The translations under genes and the position numbers were made by a program. From contig JAEVZY010000116.1 of NCBI GenBank assembly GCA_023392035.1, positions 1-12,596 on the forward strand: 12,596 nt of DNA, written 5' to 3'. Source of the stretch: Pseudomonadota bacterium (GTDB lineage Bacteria > Pseudomonadota > Gammaproteobacteria > Burkholderiales > Burkholderiaceae_D). The notes beneath the pieces were generated by a model that did no database searches, had not been told where the DNA came from, and saw only the letters and a list, made by a program, of their open reading frames with translations. Below, one piece after another: positions 6,226 through 12,596 of the stretch; position 1 is the stretch's first letter; every line of letters begins with the position of its first letter.

Positions 6226-7194
6226 TCAGTGTCCGTGCTGCAGAAAAGCCAGCAAGCGGCGCGGCAGCCAGTCGATGGCGCCGGGCAGGGCGCCCTGGGC
6301 GAAGCCGACGTGGCCGCCAGTGGCGGGATAGTCGAGCAGCACATCCGGCGCGGCGGTCCTGGGAAGGTAGCGCTCGGGAAGGAAAGGATCGTTGCGTGCG
6401 TTCAGCACCAGGGTCGGCACCCGGATGTCGTGCAGCACATGCTTGGCGCTGGCGCGATCCCAGTAGTCGTCGGCATCGCGGTAGCCATGCAGGGGCGCGG
6501 TCACCACATTGTCGAATTCATGCAGGTTGCGCGCGGCCAGCATGTGCTCGCGATTGAACAGGCCGGGAAACTGCGAGAGCTTGTGCAGGCACTTGGGCTT
6601 GAGCGTGTTGAGGAACATGCGGGTGTACACCATGCCCATGCCGCGCGAGAGCGCTTGGCCGCCACCGGCCAGATCCAGTGGCGCGGAAACCGCGCAGGCG
6701 CCCTTGACGAAGCCGGCCGCATGCTGCGATTCGCCCAGCCAGCGCAGCAGGGCATTGCCGCCCAGGGATACGCCGACGGCGTAGATTTCCCGATCGGGAT
6801 ACTGTTGGTGAAAGCGGCGCAGTATCCAGTCGATCTCGGCGGCGTCGCCCGAATGATAGAAACGCGGCGCATGATTGGGCTCGCCCGAGCAACCGCGAAA
6901 ATGCGGCACCGCGCCCGACCAGCCCGCTGCGCGTATCTGCGCCATCAGCGCCGCCGCATAGTGGCTGGAAGAAGAGCCTTCCAGGCCGTGAAACAGCACC
7001 AGCAGGGGCTTGCCGGCATCACCGTCAAGCAGGTCGACGTCGATGAAATCTTCATCCGGCGTTTGCCAGCGCACCCGCCGATAAGCCAGTTGCGGCTTCT
7101 TCAGGCAAGTGGCCGGATAGATGGTTTGCAGGTGGCCGCCAGGCAGCCAGCGCGGCGCCCGGTAGCGCAGTTCAACGCTGCTTGGCGCGTCCAC
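6226..7194 (-). CDS. Alpha/beta hydrolase, YheT family
   Basis: A 322-residue alpha/beta-fold hydrolase of the YheT (UPF0017) type; physiological substrate unknown, probably an ester. Numbered from the GTG at 7194: WLPGGHLQTIYPA (16-28) is the family's N-terminal signature, LFHGLEGSSSSHY (67-79) the oxyanion-side HG motif, FRGCSGEPN (99-107) follows, and GVSLGGN (141-147) is the nucleophile elbow with S143. NARNDPFLP (265-273) supplies D269 and GGHVGF (293-298) H295, so the Ser-Asp-His triad is complete. The frame stays open to an ATG at 7272, but that lies inside the zinc-finger gene; the GTG at 7194 is 17 bases past that gene's stop and keeps the whole conserved domain. No strong ribosome-binding site is visible, so coupling to the gene upstream is likely. 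It is the last gene of the leftward ilvE cluster. Confidence 0.9.
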   Translation of the reverse strand: MDAPSSVELRYRAPRWLPGGHLQTIYPATCLKKPQLAYRRVRWQTPDEDFIDVDLLDGDAGKPLLVLFHGLEGSSSSHYAAALMAQIRAAGWSGAVPHFRGCSGEPNHAPRFYHSGDAAEIDWILRRFHQQYPDREIYAVGVSLGGNALLRWLGESQHAAGFVKGACAVSAPLDLAGGGQALSRGMGMVYTRMFLNTLKPKCLHKLSQFPGLFNREHMLAARNLHEFDNVVTAPLHGYRDADDYWDRASAKHVLHDIRVPTLVLNARNDPFLPERYLPRTAAPDVLLDYPATGGHVGFAQGALPGAIDWLPRRLLAFLQHGH

Positions 7195-7211
7195 CGCAAA
7201 CCCGCCGCGGC

Positions 7212-7412
7212 TCAGTGACCGTGGGCCGAGACCCCTGGCGCCAGGCGATACTCGGTGCCGCAGTACGGGCATTTGGCTTCATGGTTGACATCGAAGTCCA
7301 GGAACACCCGCGGGTGCGAGGACCAGAGCGGCATGGCCCGATTCGGGCAGTAGGCCGGCAAGTCCTTGGCGCCCAGTTCCACCACTTGGTCTTTCTTTGC
7401 TGCTTCGCTCAT
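7212..7412 (-). CDS. CHCC-type zinc-finger protein (NDUFS6-like)
   Basis: A 66-residue protein of the zf-CHCC family, related to the mitochondrial complex I accessory subunit NDUFS6. The zinc ligands fit C22 (AYCPN), H33 (SSHPRVFLDFD), C48 and C51 (KCPYCG). The HPRVFLDFD core followed by CPYCGTEYRL is the family signature. In eukaryotes this fold binds zinc in complex I; in bacteria the role is not settled. It is cytoplasmic, with no signal or membrane segment, and ends in a His-containing tail (SAHGH). It lies 45 bases downstream of ilvE and 17 bases upstream of the hydrolase gene on the same strand, so all three are probably one transcript. The ribosome-binding site is weak (purine-rich AAAGAGAAAGA). 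Confidence 0.93.
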   Translation of the reverse strand: MSEAAKKDQVVELGAKDLPAYCPNRAMPLWSSHPRVFLDFDVNHEAKCPYCGTEYRLAPGVSAHGH

Positions 7413-7457
7413 TGCTGTCTTTCTCTTTCGTGATTCAAATGCGGATCGAACCCAGGA

Positions 7458-8378
7458 TCAGACCAGGGTCAGCCAGTGGCGGTATTCCGGCGCGCGGCCA
7501 GCCACCACATCGAAGAATTTGGCCTGCAGTTTTTCAGTGATCGGGCCGCGCTTGCCGTTGCCGATGTCGCGGTTGTCCAGCTCGCGGATCGGCGTGATCT
7601 CGGCCGCGGTGCCGGTGAAGAAAGCTTCGTCGGCGCAGTACATTTCGTCGCGCGTGATGCGCTTTTCAATCACCTCGATGCCCATGTCGCGCGCCATGGT
7701 CAGCACCGCGTCGCGGGTGATGCCGTCCAGGCAGGAAGCCAGGTCGGGCGTATAGACCTTGCCGTTCTTGACGATGAACACGTTCTCGCCCGAGCCTTCG
7801 GACACATAACCGTCGGTATCGAGCAGCAGGGCTTCGTCGTAGCCGTCGGAGGTGGCTTCCTGGTTGGCCAGGATGGAGTTGATGTAATAACCGCTCGCCT
7901 TGGCGCGCACCAGCGACACGTTCACATGATGGCGCGAGAAGGAAGAGGTCTTCACGCGGATGCCCTTGGTGATGCCTTCCTCGCCCAGGTAGGCGCCCCA
8001 GGGCCAGGCTGCCACCGATACGTGGATGGTATTGCCCTTGGCCGCCACGCCCATCATTTCCGAGCCGACCCAGATCAGCGGGCGGATGTAGCAGGATTCA
8101 AGCTGGTTGGCTTTCACCACTTCGCGCTGCGCCGCCATCAGGGCTTCCTGGTCGTAAGGCACGGCCAACTGGAAAATCTTGGCCGAGTTGAACAGGCGCT
8201 GGGTGTGTTCCTTGAGGCGGAAGATTGCCGTGCCCTCGGGCGTCTTGTAGGCGCGCACGCCTTCGAAAACCGCCATGCCGTAGTGCAGGCTGTGGGTCAG
8301 CACATGGATCTTGGCCTCGCGCCAGTCGACCAGTGCGCCATCTTTCCAGATCTTCCCGTCGCGGTCAGCCATGGACAT
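7458..8378 (-). CDS. ilvE: Branched-chain amino acid aminotransferase (IlvE)
   Basis: A 306-residue PLP-dependent transaminase of fold type IV. It interconverts leucine, isoleucine and valine with their 2-oxo acids, using glutamate/2-oxoglutarate: the last step of synthesis and the first of breakdown. Visible motifs are HSLHYGMAVFEGVRAY (29-44), CYIRPLIW (96-103), VRAKASGYYINSILANQEA (157-175) with the PLP lysine K160, GYDEALLLDTDGYVSEGSGEN (179-199) with E194 contacting the cofactor pyridine nitrogen, and FFTGTAAEITPI (253-264) binding the phosphate. Length and motifs are complete. The ATG at 8378 is used because GGGAG lies eight bases upstream; a second ATG two codons later is less well spaced. 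It heads a leftward cluster with the zinc-finger and hydrolase genes and is divergent from azlCD, which exports the same amino acids. Confidence 0.97.
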   Translation of the reverse strand: MSMADRDGKIWKDGALVDWREAKIHVLTHSLHYGMAVFEGVRAYKTPEGTAIFRLKEHTQRLFNSAKIFQLAVPYDQEALMAAQREVVKANQLESCYIRPLIWVGSEMMGVAAKGNTIHVSVAAWPWGAYLGEEGITKGIRVKTSSFSRHHVNVSLVRAKASGYYINSILANQEATSDGYDEALLLDTDGYVSEGSGENVFIVKNGKVYTPDLASCLDGITRDAVLTMARDMGIEVIEKRITRDEMYCADEAFFTGTAAEITPIRELDNRDIGNGKRGPITEKLQAKFFDVVAGRAPEYRHWLTLV

Positions 8379-8414
8379 CTTGCATTCTCCCGAAGTGTTT
8401 TGCAGAAAGCAGCG

Positions 8415-8420
8415 ATTTTA
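8415..8420 (-). promoter_or_regulatory. Candidate -10 element of ilvE
   Basis: On the minus strand TAAAAT matches TATAAT at five of six bases, 36 bases before the ilvE ATG, giving a leader of about 30 bases. The -35 position (8443-8438, TCGCCC) is poor, so an activator or another start point is possible. Confidence 0.4.
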
Positions 8421-8453
8421 GCGGATGGCCGAGCGCGGGGCGAGGGTCGCTGC

Positions 8454-8471
8454 CGACTCGGCTTCGAGTCG
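8454..8471. promoter_or_regulatory. 18-base dyad in the azlC promoter spacer, candidate operator
   Basis: CGACTCG-GCTT-CGAGTCG: perfect 7-base arms around four bases, ending one base before the likely azlC -10 box (8473-8478). It fills the space between -10 and -35, the classic place for a repressor or MerR-type activator site. It lies in the divergent ilvE/azlC control region, so a regulator sensing branched-chain amino acids (Lrp-like or local) is plausible but unproven. Confidence 0.45.
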
Positions 8472-8472
8472 C

Positions 8473-8478
8473 TACAAT
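8473..8478 (+). promoter_or_regulatory. Candidate -10 element of azlCD
   Basis: TACAAT matches TATAAT at five of six bases and stands 94 bases before the preferred azlC ATG. The hexamer expected at -35 (8450-8455, CTGCCG) is poor, as often seen at regulated promoters. The predicted start is near 8485. Confidence 0.45.
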
Positions 8479-8510
8479 AAGCGGCTTTTGAATCTCCGTG
8501 CGGCAATCAA

Positions 8511-8533
8511 GATCGCGACGTCATGATCGCGAC
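8511..8533. repeat. Direct repeat GATCGCGAC in the azlC leader
   Basis: GATCGCGAC occurs exactly at 8511-8519 and 8525-8533, 14 bases apart start to start. Each copy contains the self-complementary TCGCGA. It lies between the likely start point and the azlC ATG; any role is unknown. Confidence 0.4.
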
Positions 8534-8572
8534 ATGCACGAAGCGCATCCTCGCTGGTTTTCCCACACTCCC

Positions 8573-9340
8573 ATGTCCGAGCAAGTTGAAACTTTGACTC
8601 CAGCCGCCGCTTTGTCCCTGGCCGAGCTGGAGCGCCGCGAATTCCGCAAAGGCCAAAGAGACATCGCCGGCGCCTTGCCCGGCATCTTCGCCTGGTCCAT
8701 CGTGACCGCCATGGCGATGGTCAAGACCGGCCTCACCACCACCCAGGCGCTGGGCATGACCTTCATCGTGTTTGCCGGCTCGGCCCAGTTGGCGGCCTTG
8801 CCGCTGATTGCGAGCGGGGCGCCGGTGATGGTGGTATTTGCCACCGCGCTGGTGGTGAATCTGCGCTTCGTGATCTTTGCCGCCGGCACCGGCCCGCATT
8901 TCGCCCATCTGCCCTGGTGGCGTCGCCTGATTTTCGGCTATATCAATGGCGATCTGACCATGGCGAATTTCCCGCGCCGCTTCCCGCACAGCACGGTGCA
9001 TGACCGGCGCGGCAAGGTCGGCTATTTCACCGGTTGCAGCTATATCAACTGGTGGACCTGGCAGATCGGCGCGGTGATCGGCATCCTGGCGGCGGGGCAG
9101 ATTCCCGAGTCCTGGAATATCGGCTTTGCCGGCAACCTGGCCTTGCTGGGCCTGATGATTCCGCTCGTCACCAATATGCCGGGTGTGGCCGGGGTGCTGG
9201 TGGCCAGCGTGGTGGCGGTGGTCTTCAATGACTGGCCGTTCAAGCTCGGCATGCTGTCGGGCGTGGTGCTGGGGGTGGTGGTGGCCATGAGCCTGGAGAG
9301 CTGGCAGGAAGGACGCGGCAAGCGGGCGGTGCAGGCATGA
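8573..9340 (+). CDS. azlC: Branched-chain amino acid export permease, large subunit AzlC
   Basis: A 255-residue polytopic inner-membrane protein, the large half of the AzlCD (BrnFE-type) exporter that removes excess leucine, isoleucine and valine or their analogues. Hydrophobic segments lie at about 32-50, 58-80, 84-105, 160-178, 184-220 and 225-240. The family stretches ALGMTFIVFAGSAQLAALPL (59-78) and VVNLRFVIFAA (94-104) are clear. The N-terminal 30 residues are hydrophilic and cytoplasmic. The ATG at 8573 (MSEQVETL) gives the usual size; an in-frame ATG at 8534 would add 13 residues, and neither has a visible Shine-Dalgarno. The TGA overlaps the azlD ATG (ATGA, 9337-9340), so the two subunits are translationally coupled. 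Divergence from ilvE links export to synthesis. Confidence 0.92.
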   Translation: MSEQVETLTPAAALSLAELERREFRKGQRDIAGALPGIFAWSIVTAMAMVKTGLTTTQALGMTFIVFAGSAQLAALPLIASGAPVMVVFATALVVNLRFVIFAAGTGPHFAHLPWWRRLIFGYINGDLTMANFPRRFPHSTVHDRRGKVGYFTGCSYINWWTWQIGAVIGILAAGQIPESWNIGFAGNLALLGLMIPLVTNMPGVAGVLVASVVAVVFNDWPFKLGMLSGVVLGVVVAMSLESWQEGRGKRAVQA

Positions 9341-9657
9341 GCGCGACTGAAACCTGGATCACCATCTTTGCGCTCGGCCTGGCCACGGTGCTGACCCGCT
9401 CCTCTTTCTTTGTGCTGTCCAACATCCGCCTGCCGGCCAGGCTCTTGCACGGTTTGCGCTATGCGCCGCCGGCGGCCCTGGCGGCGATCGTGGTGCCCGA
9501 TCTTCTGCTCTCGGGCGGGCAGATCAGCCTGTCGCTGGCCAATCCCAAGTTGATCGCGGCGCTGGGATCGATTGTGTTTTTCCTGGTCACCCGGCATTTG
9601 CTGGGGATGATCGTGTTCGGCATGATCGCCTTCACCTTGCTGCGCCTGTTCTTGTAG
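9337..9657 (+). CDS. azlD: Branched-chain amino acid export permease, small subunit AzlD
   Basis: A 106-residue membrane protein, the small partner of AzlC. Three to four hydrophobic segments are visible (about 7-24, 44-60, 69-86 and 89-106). ATVLTRSSFFVL (16-27) and RYAPPAALAAIVVPDLL (41-57) are typical of the family, whose members have a TR motif in the first helix and a conserved P-A-A-L stretch in the second. The start overlaps the azlC stop by four bases. The protein ends directly after the last membrane segment, as usual. Confidence 0.93.
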   Translation: MSATETWITIFALGLATVLTRSSFFVLSNIRLPARLLHGLRYAPPAALAAIVVPDLLLSGGQISLSLANPKLIAALGSIVFFLVTRHLLGMIVFGMIAFTLLRLFL

Positions 9658-9675
9658 GAAGCGCAAACACTGCGC

Positions 9676-9703
9676 TGCAGCAAGCATTTCCGGTTTTGCT
9701 GCA
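9676..9703. repeat. Inverted repeat between azlD and pgk
   Basis: TGCAGCAA (9676-9683) and TTGCTGCA (9696-9703) form perfect 8-base arms around 12 bases. There is no T run after it, so it is a poor terminator for azlCD. It ends 12 bases before the likely pgk -10 box and thus covers the -35 region, which makes an operator for pgk the better guess. The 6-mer GCATTT also occurs at 9684 and 9701. Confidence 0.4.
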
Positions 9704-9715
9704 TTTGCACTGGGG

Positions 9716-9721
9716 TAGAAT
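9716..9721 (+). promoter_or_regulatory. Candidate -10 element of pgk
   Basis: TAGAAT matches TATAAT at five of six bases, 36 bases before the pgk ATG. The bases that follow (AGCGGGTTTT) resemble those after the azlC -10 box (AAGCGGCTTTT), suggesting a shared promoter style. No convincing -35 is seen at 17 bases; TTGCTG at 9696-9701 is only 14 bases away. Confidence 0.4.
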
Positions 9722-9757
9722 AGCGGGTTTTCATTCCAACCCGGCAGCCATCTTCCC

Positions 9758-10951
9758 ATGCAATTCAAGCGCTTCAGCGATCTCGCCTCCCGGGGTGAAC
9801 TGCGCGGCAAACGCGTATTCATCCGTGCCGATCTCAATGTGCCGATGGACGATGCCGGCCGCATCACCGAAGACACCCGCATCCGCGCCTCGGTGCCGGC
9901 GATCCGCCAGGCGCTGGAAGCCGGGGCGGCGGTGCTGGTCACCTCGCACCTGGGACGTCCCACCGAAGGCGAATGCAGGCCCGAAGACAGCCTGGCGCCA
10001 ATCGCCAAGCGCCTGTCCGAACTGCTGGGCCGTGATGTGCCCCTGAAGCAGAACTGGGTCGATGGCGGCTTCCAGGTCGCCGCCGGCGAGCTGCTGCTGC
10101 TGGAAAATTGCCGTTGCAACAAGGGCGAGAAAATGAACAGCGACGAACTGGCGCAAAAGATGGCGGCCCTGTGCGACGTCTACGTGAACGACGCCTTCGG
10201 CACCGCGCACCGGGCCGAAGCCACCACCCACGGCATGGCCAAGTACGCGCCCATCGCCTGTGCCGGCCCGCTGCTGGCGGCCGAGCTGGACGCCCTGGGC
10301 CGCGCCCTGCATCAACCGCGACGCCCGCTGGTGGCGATCGTCGCCGGCTCCAAGGTGTCGACCAAGCTCACCATCCTGAAGTCACTGGCCGACAAGGTCG
10401 ACAACCTGATCGTCGGCGGCGGCATCGCCAATACTTTCATGCTGGCGGCTGGCCTGCCGATCGGCAAATCGCTGGCCGAGCCGGATCTGGTGAACGAAGC
10501 GCGCGCCATCATGGAGATGATGCAAAAGCGCGGCGCCTCGGTGCCGATCCCGACGGATGTGGTGTGCGCCAAGGAATTTTCCGCCCAGGCGGCAGCTACC
10601 GTGAAAAAGGCGGCCGAAGTGCAGGCCGACGACATGATTCTCGACATCGGCCCGCAAACCGCCGCCCTGCTTGCCGCGCAACTGGAAAAGGCCGGCACCG
10701 TGGTCTGGAACGGCCCGGTCGGCGTGTTTGAATTCGACCAGTTCGGCGAAGGCACGCGGGTGCTGGCCGAAGCCATCGCCAAGTCGTCCGCGTTTTCGAT
10801 TGCCGGCGGCGGCGATACCCTGGCCGCGATTGCCAAGTACAAGATTGCCGACAAGGTCGGCTACATTTCCACCGGCGGCGGCGCCTTCCTCGAATTCCTG
10901 GAAGGCAAAACCTTGCCGGCGGTGGAAATCCTCGAACAAAGGGCACGCTGA
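9758..10951 (+). CDS. pgk: Phosphoglycerate kinase
   Basis: A 397-residue cytoplasmic glycolytic kinase that transfers phosphate from 1,3-bisphosphoglycerate to ADP, and the reverse in gluconeogenesis. The standard family length and motifs are present: RVFIRADLNVPMD (19-31), SHLGRPTEG (63-71), LLLLENCRCNKGEK (112-125), VYVNDAFGTAHRAEATT (141-157), VAGSKVSTKLTIL (195-207), GGGIANTF (220-227), TVVWNGPVGVFE (314-325) and the nucleotide loop IAGGGDT (348-354). The more common ENVRF..GE reads ENCRC here, and AGSKVSTK replaces the more common GGAKVSTK; I recall both variants from betaproteobacterial enzymes. The ATG is preceded by no clear Shine-Dalgarno. pyk follows after 72 bases, so the two ATP-yielding steps of lower glycolysis are probably co-expressed. 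Confidence 0.98.
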   Translation: MQFKRFSDLASRGELRGKRVFIRADLNVPMDDAGRITEDTRIRASVPAIRQALEAGAAVLVTSHLGRPTEGECRPEDSLAPIAKRLSELLGRDVPLKQNWVDGGFQVAAGELLLLENCRCNKGEKMNSDELAQKMAALCDVYVNDAFGTAHRAEATTHGMAKYAPIACAGPLLAAELDALGRALHQPRRPLVAIVAGSKVSTKLTILKSLADKVDNLIVGGGIANTFMLAAGLPIGKSLAEPDLVNEARAIMEMMQKRGASVPIPTDVVCAKEFSAQAAATVKKAAEVQADDMILDIGPQTAALLAAQLEKAGTVVWNGPVGVFEFDQFGEGTRVLAEAIAKSSAFSIAGGGDTLAAIAKYKIADKVGYISTGGGAFLEFLEGKTLPAVEILEQRAR

Positions 10952-11023
10952 AGGCCCGTCAGAATATATTTCGCCTAGCTCCACACGTTTTCATTGACTC
11001 TCATACAGGGAATACAGGACGTC

Positions 11024-12451
11024 ATGCAACGTGCAACCAAAATAGTCGTCACCATCGGACCCGCCTCCAGCGATGAAGCAACGCTGACGCGGATGATTGC
11101 AGCCGGCGCCGATGTGGTGCGGCTCAACTTCTCGCATGGCAAGGCGCAAGACCATATCGACCGCGCGGCGCTGGTGCGCAAGGTGGCGGCGGCTTGCGGC
11201 CGCGAGATCGCCATCATGGCCGATCTGCAAGGCCCCAAGATCCGCATCGGCAAATTCGAGAACGGCAAGATCCATCTGGAGAAGGGCGCCAAGTTCATCC
11301 TCGATGCCGATTGCGAGCTGGGCAACGAGCAGATCGTCGGCCTCGACTACAAGGATTTGCCGCGCGACCTGAAAGTGGGCGATGTCCTGCTGCTCAACGA
11401 CGGCCTGGTGGTGCTGGTGGTGGACAAGGTCAAGGGCAGCCAGATCCATACCACCGTGCGCTCGGGCGGTGACCTGTCCAACAACAAGGGCATCAATCGC
11501 CAGGGCGGCGGCCTGACCGCGGCGGCCCTGACCGCCAAGGACATGGAAGACATCAAGACCGCGATGTCTTTCCAGGCCGACTACGTGGCGGTGTCCTTCC
11601 CCAAGAACGGCACCGACATGGTGATGGCGCGCCAGTTGGCCAACATCGCCGCCGAGCCCTACGGCCATCGGCCGCTTTTGATCGCCAAGATCGAGCGCGC
11701 CGAAGCCATCCCCGCGCTGCAGGACATCCTCGACCATTCCGACGGCATCATGGTGGCGCGTGGCGACCTGGCGGTGGAAGTGGGCAATGCCGCCGTGCCG
11801 GCGCTGCAAAAGCGCATGATCCGCATGGCGCGCGCCTCCAACAAGCTGACCATCACCGCCACCCAGATGATGGAATCCATGATCGTCAATGCCGTGCCGA
11901 CCCGCGCCGAAGTCTCGGACGTGGCCAACGCCGTGCTGGATGGTACGGATGCCGTCATGACCTCGGCCGAAACCGCATCCGGCCGCTACCCGGCGGAGAC
12001 GGTGGAAGCGATGGCCGCCATCTGCCTGGAAGCCGAGAAGTCCGAGAATTTCCAGCTCGATGCCGATTTCCTCAACGTCACCTTCACCCGCATCGACCAG
12101 TCGATCGCCTATGGCGCGCTGTTCACCGCCTTTCACCTGCGCTGCAAGGCGATCGTGGCGCTGACGGAGTCGGGATCGACCACGCTGTGGATGAGTCGCC
12201 ATGACGTCGACATTCCGATCTACGCACTCACCCCCAGCATCGCCACCCAGCGGCGGCTGGCGCTCTACCGCAACGTGAGGCCGCTGCACTTCCAGCCGTC
12301 GAGCGACCGTGACGTCGCCCTGGTCGACGCCGAAGCGCTCCTGCGCGAGAAAGGCGTGGTCGCGCGCGACGACCTGATCGTGATGACGGTGGGCGAGCCG
12401 ATGGGGCAGGCGGGTGGCACCAACACGCTCAAGATCGTGCGGGTGGAGTAG
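11024..12451 (+). CDS. pyk: Pyruvate kinase
   Basis: A 475-residue pyruvate kinase that converts phosphoenolpyruvate and ADP to pyruvate and ATP. The barrel and B-domain motifs are in order: TKIVVTIGPASS (5-16), RLNFSHG (33-39), ADLQGPKIRIG (66-76), AVSFPKNGTDM (189-199), IAKIERAEAI (220-229) with catalytic K223 and metal ligand E225, DGIMVARGDLAVE (240-252) with D249, and TATQMMESM (278-286). AVMTSAETASGRYP (310-323) holds the usual helix; SAETA replaces SGETA. The C-terminal effector domain (about 355-475) is complete, so allosteric control is likely, but the effector cannot be read. The ATG at 11024 is used because AGGA precedes it by four bases and MQRATKIVVTIGP is the normal family N-terminus; an in-frame start at 10994 would add ten residues. 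The gap to pgk has no terminator. Confidence 0.97.
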   Translation: MQRATKIVVTIGPASSDEATLTRMIAAGADVVRLNFSHGKAQDHIDRAALVRKVAAACGREIAIMADLQGPKIRIGKFENGKIHLEKGAKFILDADCELGNEQIVGLDYKDLPRDLKVGDVLLLNDGLVVLVVDKVKGSQIHTTVRSGGDLSNNKGINRQGGGLTAAALTAKDMEDIKTAMSFQADYVAVSFPKNGTDMVMARQLANIAAEPYGHRPLLIAKIERAEAIPALQDILDHSDGIMVARGDLAVEVGNAAVPALQKRMIRMARASNKLTITATQMMESMIVNAVPTRAEVSDVANAVLDGTDAVMTSAETASGRYPAETVEAMAAICLEAEKSENFQLDADFLNVTFTRIDQSIAYGALFTAFHLRCKAIVALTESGSTTLWMSRHDVDIPIYALTPSIATQRRLALYRNVRPLHFQPSSDRDVALVDAEALLREKGVVARDDLIVMTVGEPMGQAGGTNTLKIVRVE

Positions 12452-12484
12452 GGCCGCGCCGGCAGCAACGGGGGAGAAACCGGA

Positions 12485-12580
12485 ATGGCTTTGCGCGCGG
12501 GGCCGAGCGAGACTTGCCGCCCCGCGGTGCGGGTCGCTCCAGCTCCCCGCGCCACGACCGCCCCAGGGACAGCACTATGA
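12485..12580 (+). CDS. Possible 31-codon leader ORF between pyk and the next gene
   Basis: ATG at 12485 is eight bases behind a strong GGGGGAG ribosome-binding site (12470-12476). The frame gives a 31-residue Ala/Arg/Pro-rich peptide starting MALRAGPSE, and its TGA (12578-12580) overlaps the ATG of the following gene (ATGA at 12577-12580). Binding site and overlap together suggest translational coupling or a leader peptide. The low-complexity composition is also what chance gives in GC-rich DNA, and the peptide resembles nothing I know. Confidence 0.3.
   Translation: MALRAGPSETCRPAVRVAPAPRATTAPGTAL
12505..12539 (+). other. Two-part hairpin behind pyk
   Basis: Outer arms GAGCGA (12505-12510) and TCGCTC (12534-12539) enclose an inner stem CCCGC-GGT-GCGGG (12521-12533), with ten unpaired bases on the left side only. 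There is no T run, so it is a weak terminator candidate at best. It lies inside the small ORF at 12485-12580 and could regulate access to the next gene. Confidence 0.3.
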
Positions 12581-12596
12581 GCCAGAACCACGACAT
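12577..12596 (+). CDS. Start of a gene running off the window (partial)
   Basis: ATG at 12577 opens MSQNHD with AGGGA (12565-12569) seven bases upstream, a good ribosome-binding site. Only six codons are visible, so the product cannot be named. In related genomes fructose-bisphosphate aldolase or purine genes often follow pyk, but these residues do not resemble the usual aldolase start. Confidence 0.5.

Noticed and set aside
6187..7218. Plus-strand frame of 343 codons opposite the hydrolase gene
   Set aside because: The opposite strand has a complete catalytic triad and family signature; this frame is compositional noise.
7195..7272. N-terminal extension of the hydrolase to the ATG at 7272
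   Set aside because: It would overlap the zinc-finger gene by about 60 bases and add an Arg/Gly-rich stretch before the family's usual N-terminus.
7476..8480. Plus-strand frame of 334 codons opposite ilvE
   Set aside because: Shadow of a fully motif-supported aminotransferase gene.
9040..10122. Minus-strand frame of 360 codons across azlC, azlD and pgk
   Set aside because: It crosses three well-supported genes on the other strand and shows only Arg/Ser/Pro-rich composition.
10991..12289. Long minus-strand frame (432 codons) opposite pyk
   Set aside because: His/Gly/Arg-rich shadow of the pyruvate kinase codons; all conserved residues belong to the plus strand.

Overview
The window is a high-GC stretch of an ordinary bacterial chromosome. 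I infer a betaproteobacterium of the order Burkholderiales, probably Oxalobacteraceae (Herbaspirillum or Collimonas-like). The reasons are the protein styles (beta-type Pgk and Pyk, a short CHCC zinc-finger protein beside ilvE) and the order ilvE / azlC-azlD / pgk / pyk, which I recall from that group; no database was searched. I see no mobile element, tRNA, rRNA or CRISPR array.

Left part (1-3326, all + strand). A possible gene end at 1-54 is followed by a PP2C-type protein phosphatase. A 167-bp gap then carries a textbook sigma-54 promoter (GG/GC elements at 1003-1004 and 1015-1016), preceded by a repeat-rich, palindromic segment that could be the activator site. This drives a type IV major pilin gene (pilA), which ends in a perfect hairpin-plus-T terminator. 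Directly behind it lies a large multi-spanning membrane protein with a DD motif in its first loop, an SKE motif and a C-terminal TPR region. It resembles TMTC/GT-C glycosyltransferases, so pilin glycosylation is the most interesting hypothesis in the window.

Middle part (3368-8378). moaC (-; molybdenum cofactor) and a BepA-like periplasmic M48 metalloprotease (+) diverge from a 104-bp gap that holds a perfect palindrome and a tandem 7-mer. The protease gene converges on a conserved gene of unknown function (-). Further on, the minus-strand cluster ilvE, CHCC zinc-finger gene, YheT-like hydrolase gene looks like one operon read leftward.

Right part (8573-12596, + strand). azlC-azlD (branched-chain amino-acid exporter) diverges from ilvE (branched-chain aminotransferase), so synthesis and export of the same amino acids share one control region. 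pgk and pyk, two ATP-forming glycolytic enzymes, follow. After pyk a 31-codon reading frame with a strong ribosome-binding site overlaps (ATGA) the start of a gene that runs off the window.

Most of the window is housekeeping DNA. The points worth a second look are the pilin/glycosyltransferase pair, the sigma-54 control region, several dyads next to likely promoters, and the small ORF behind pyk.
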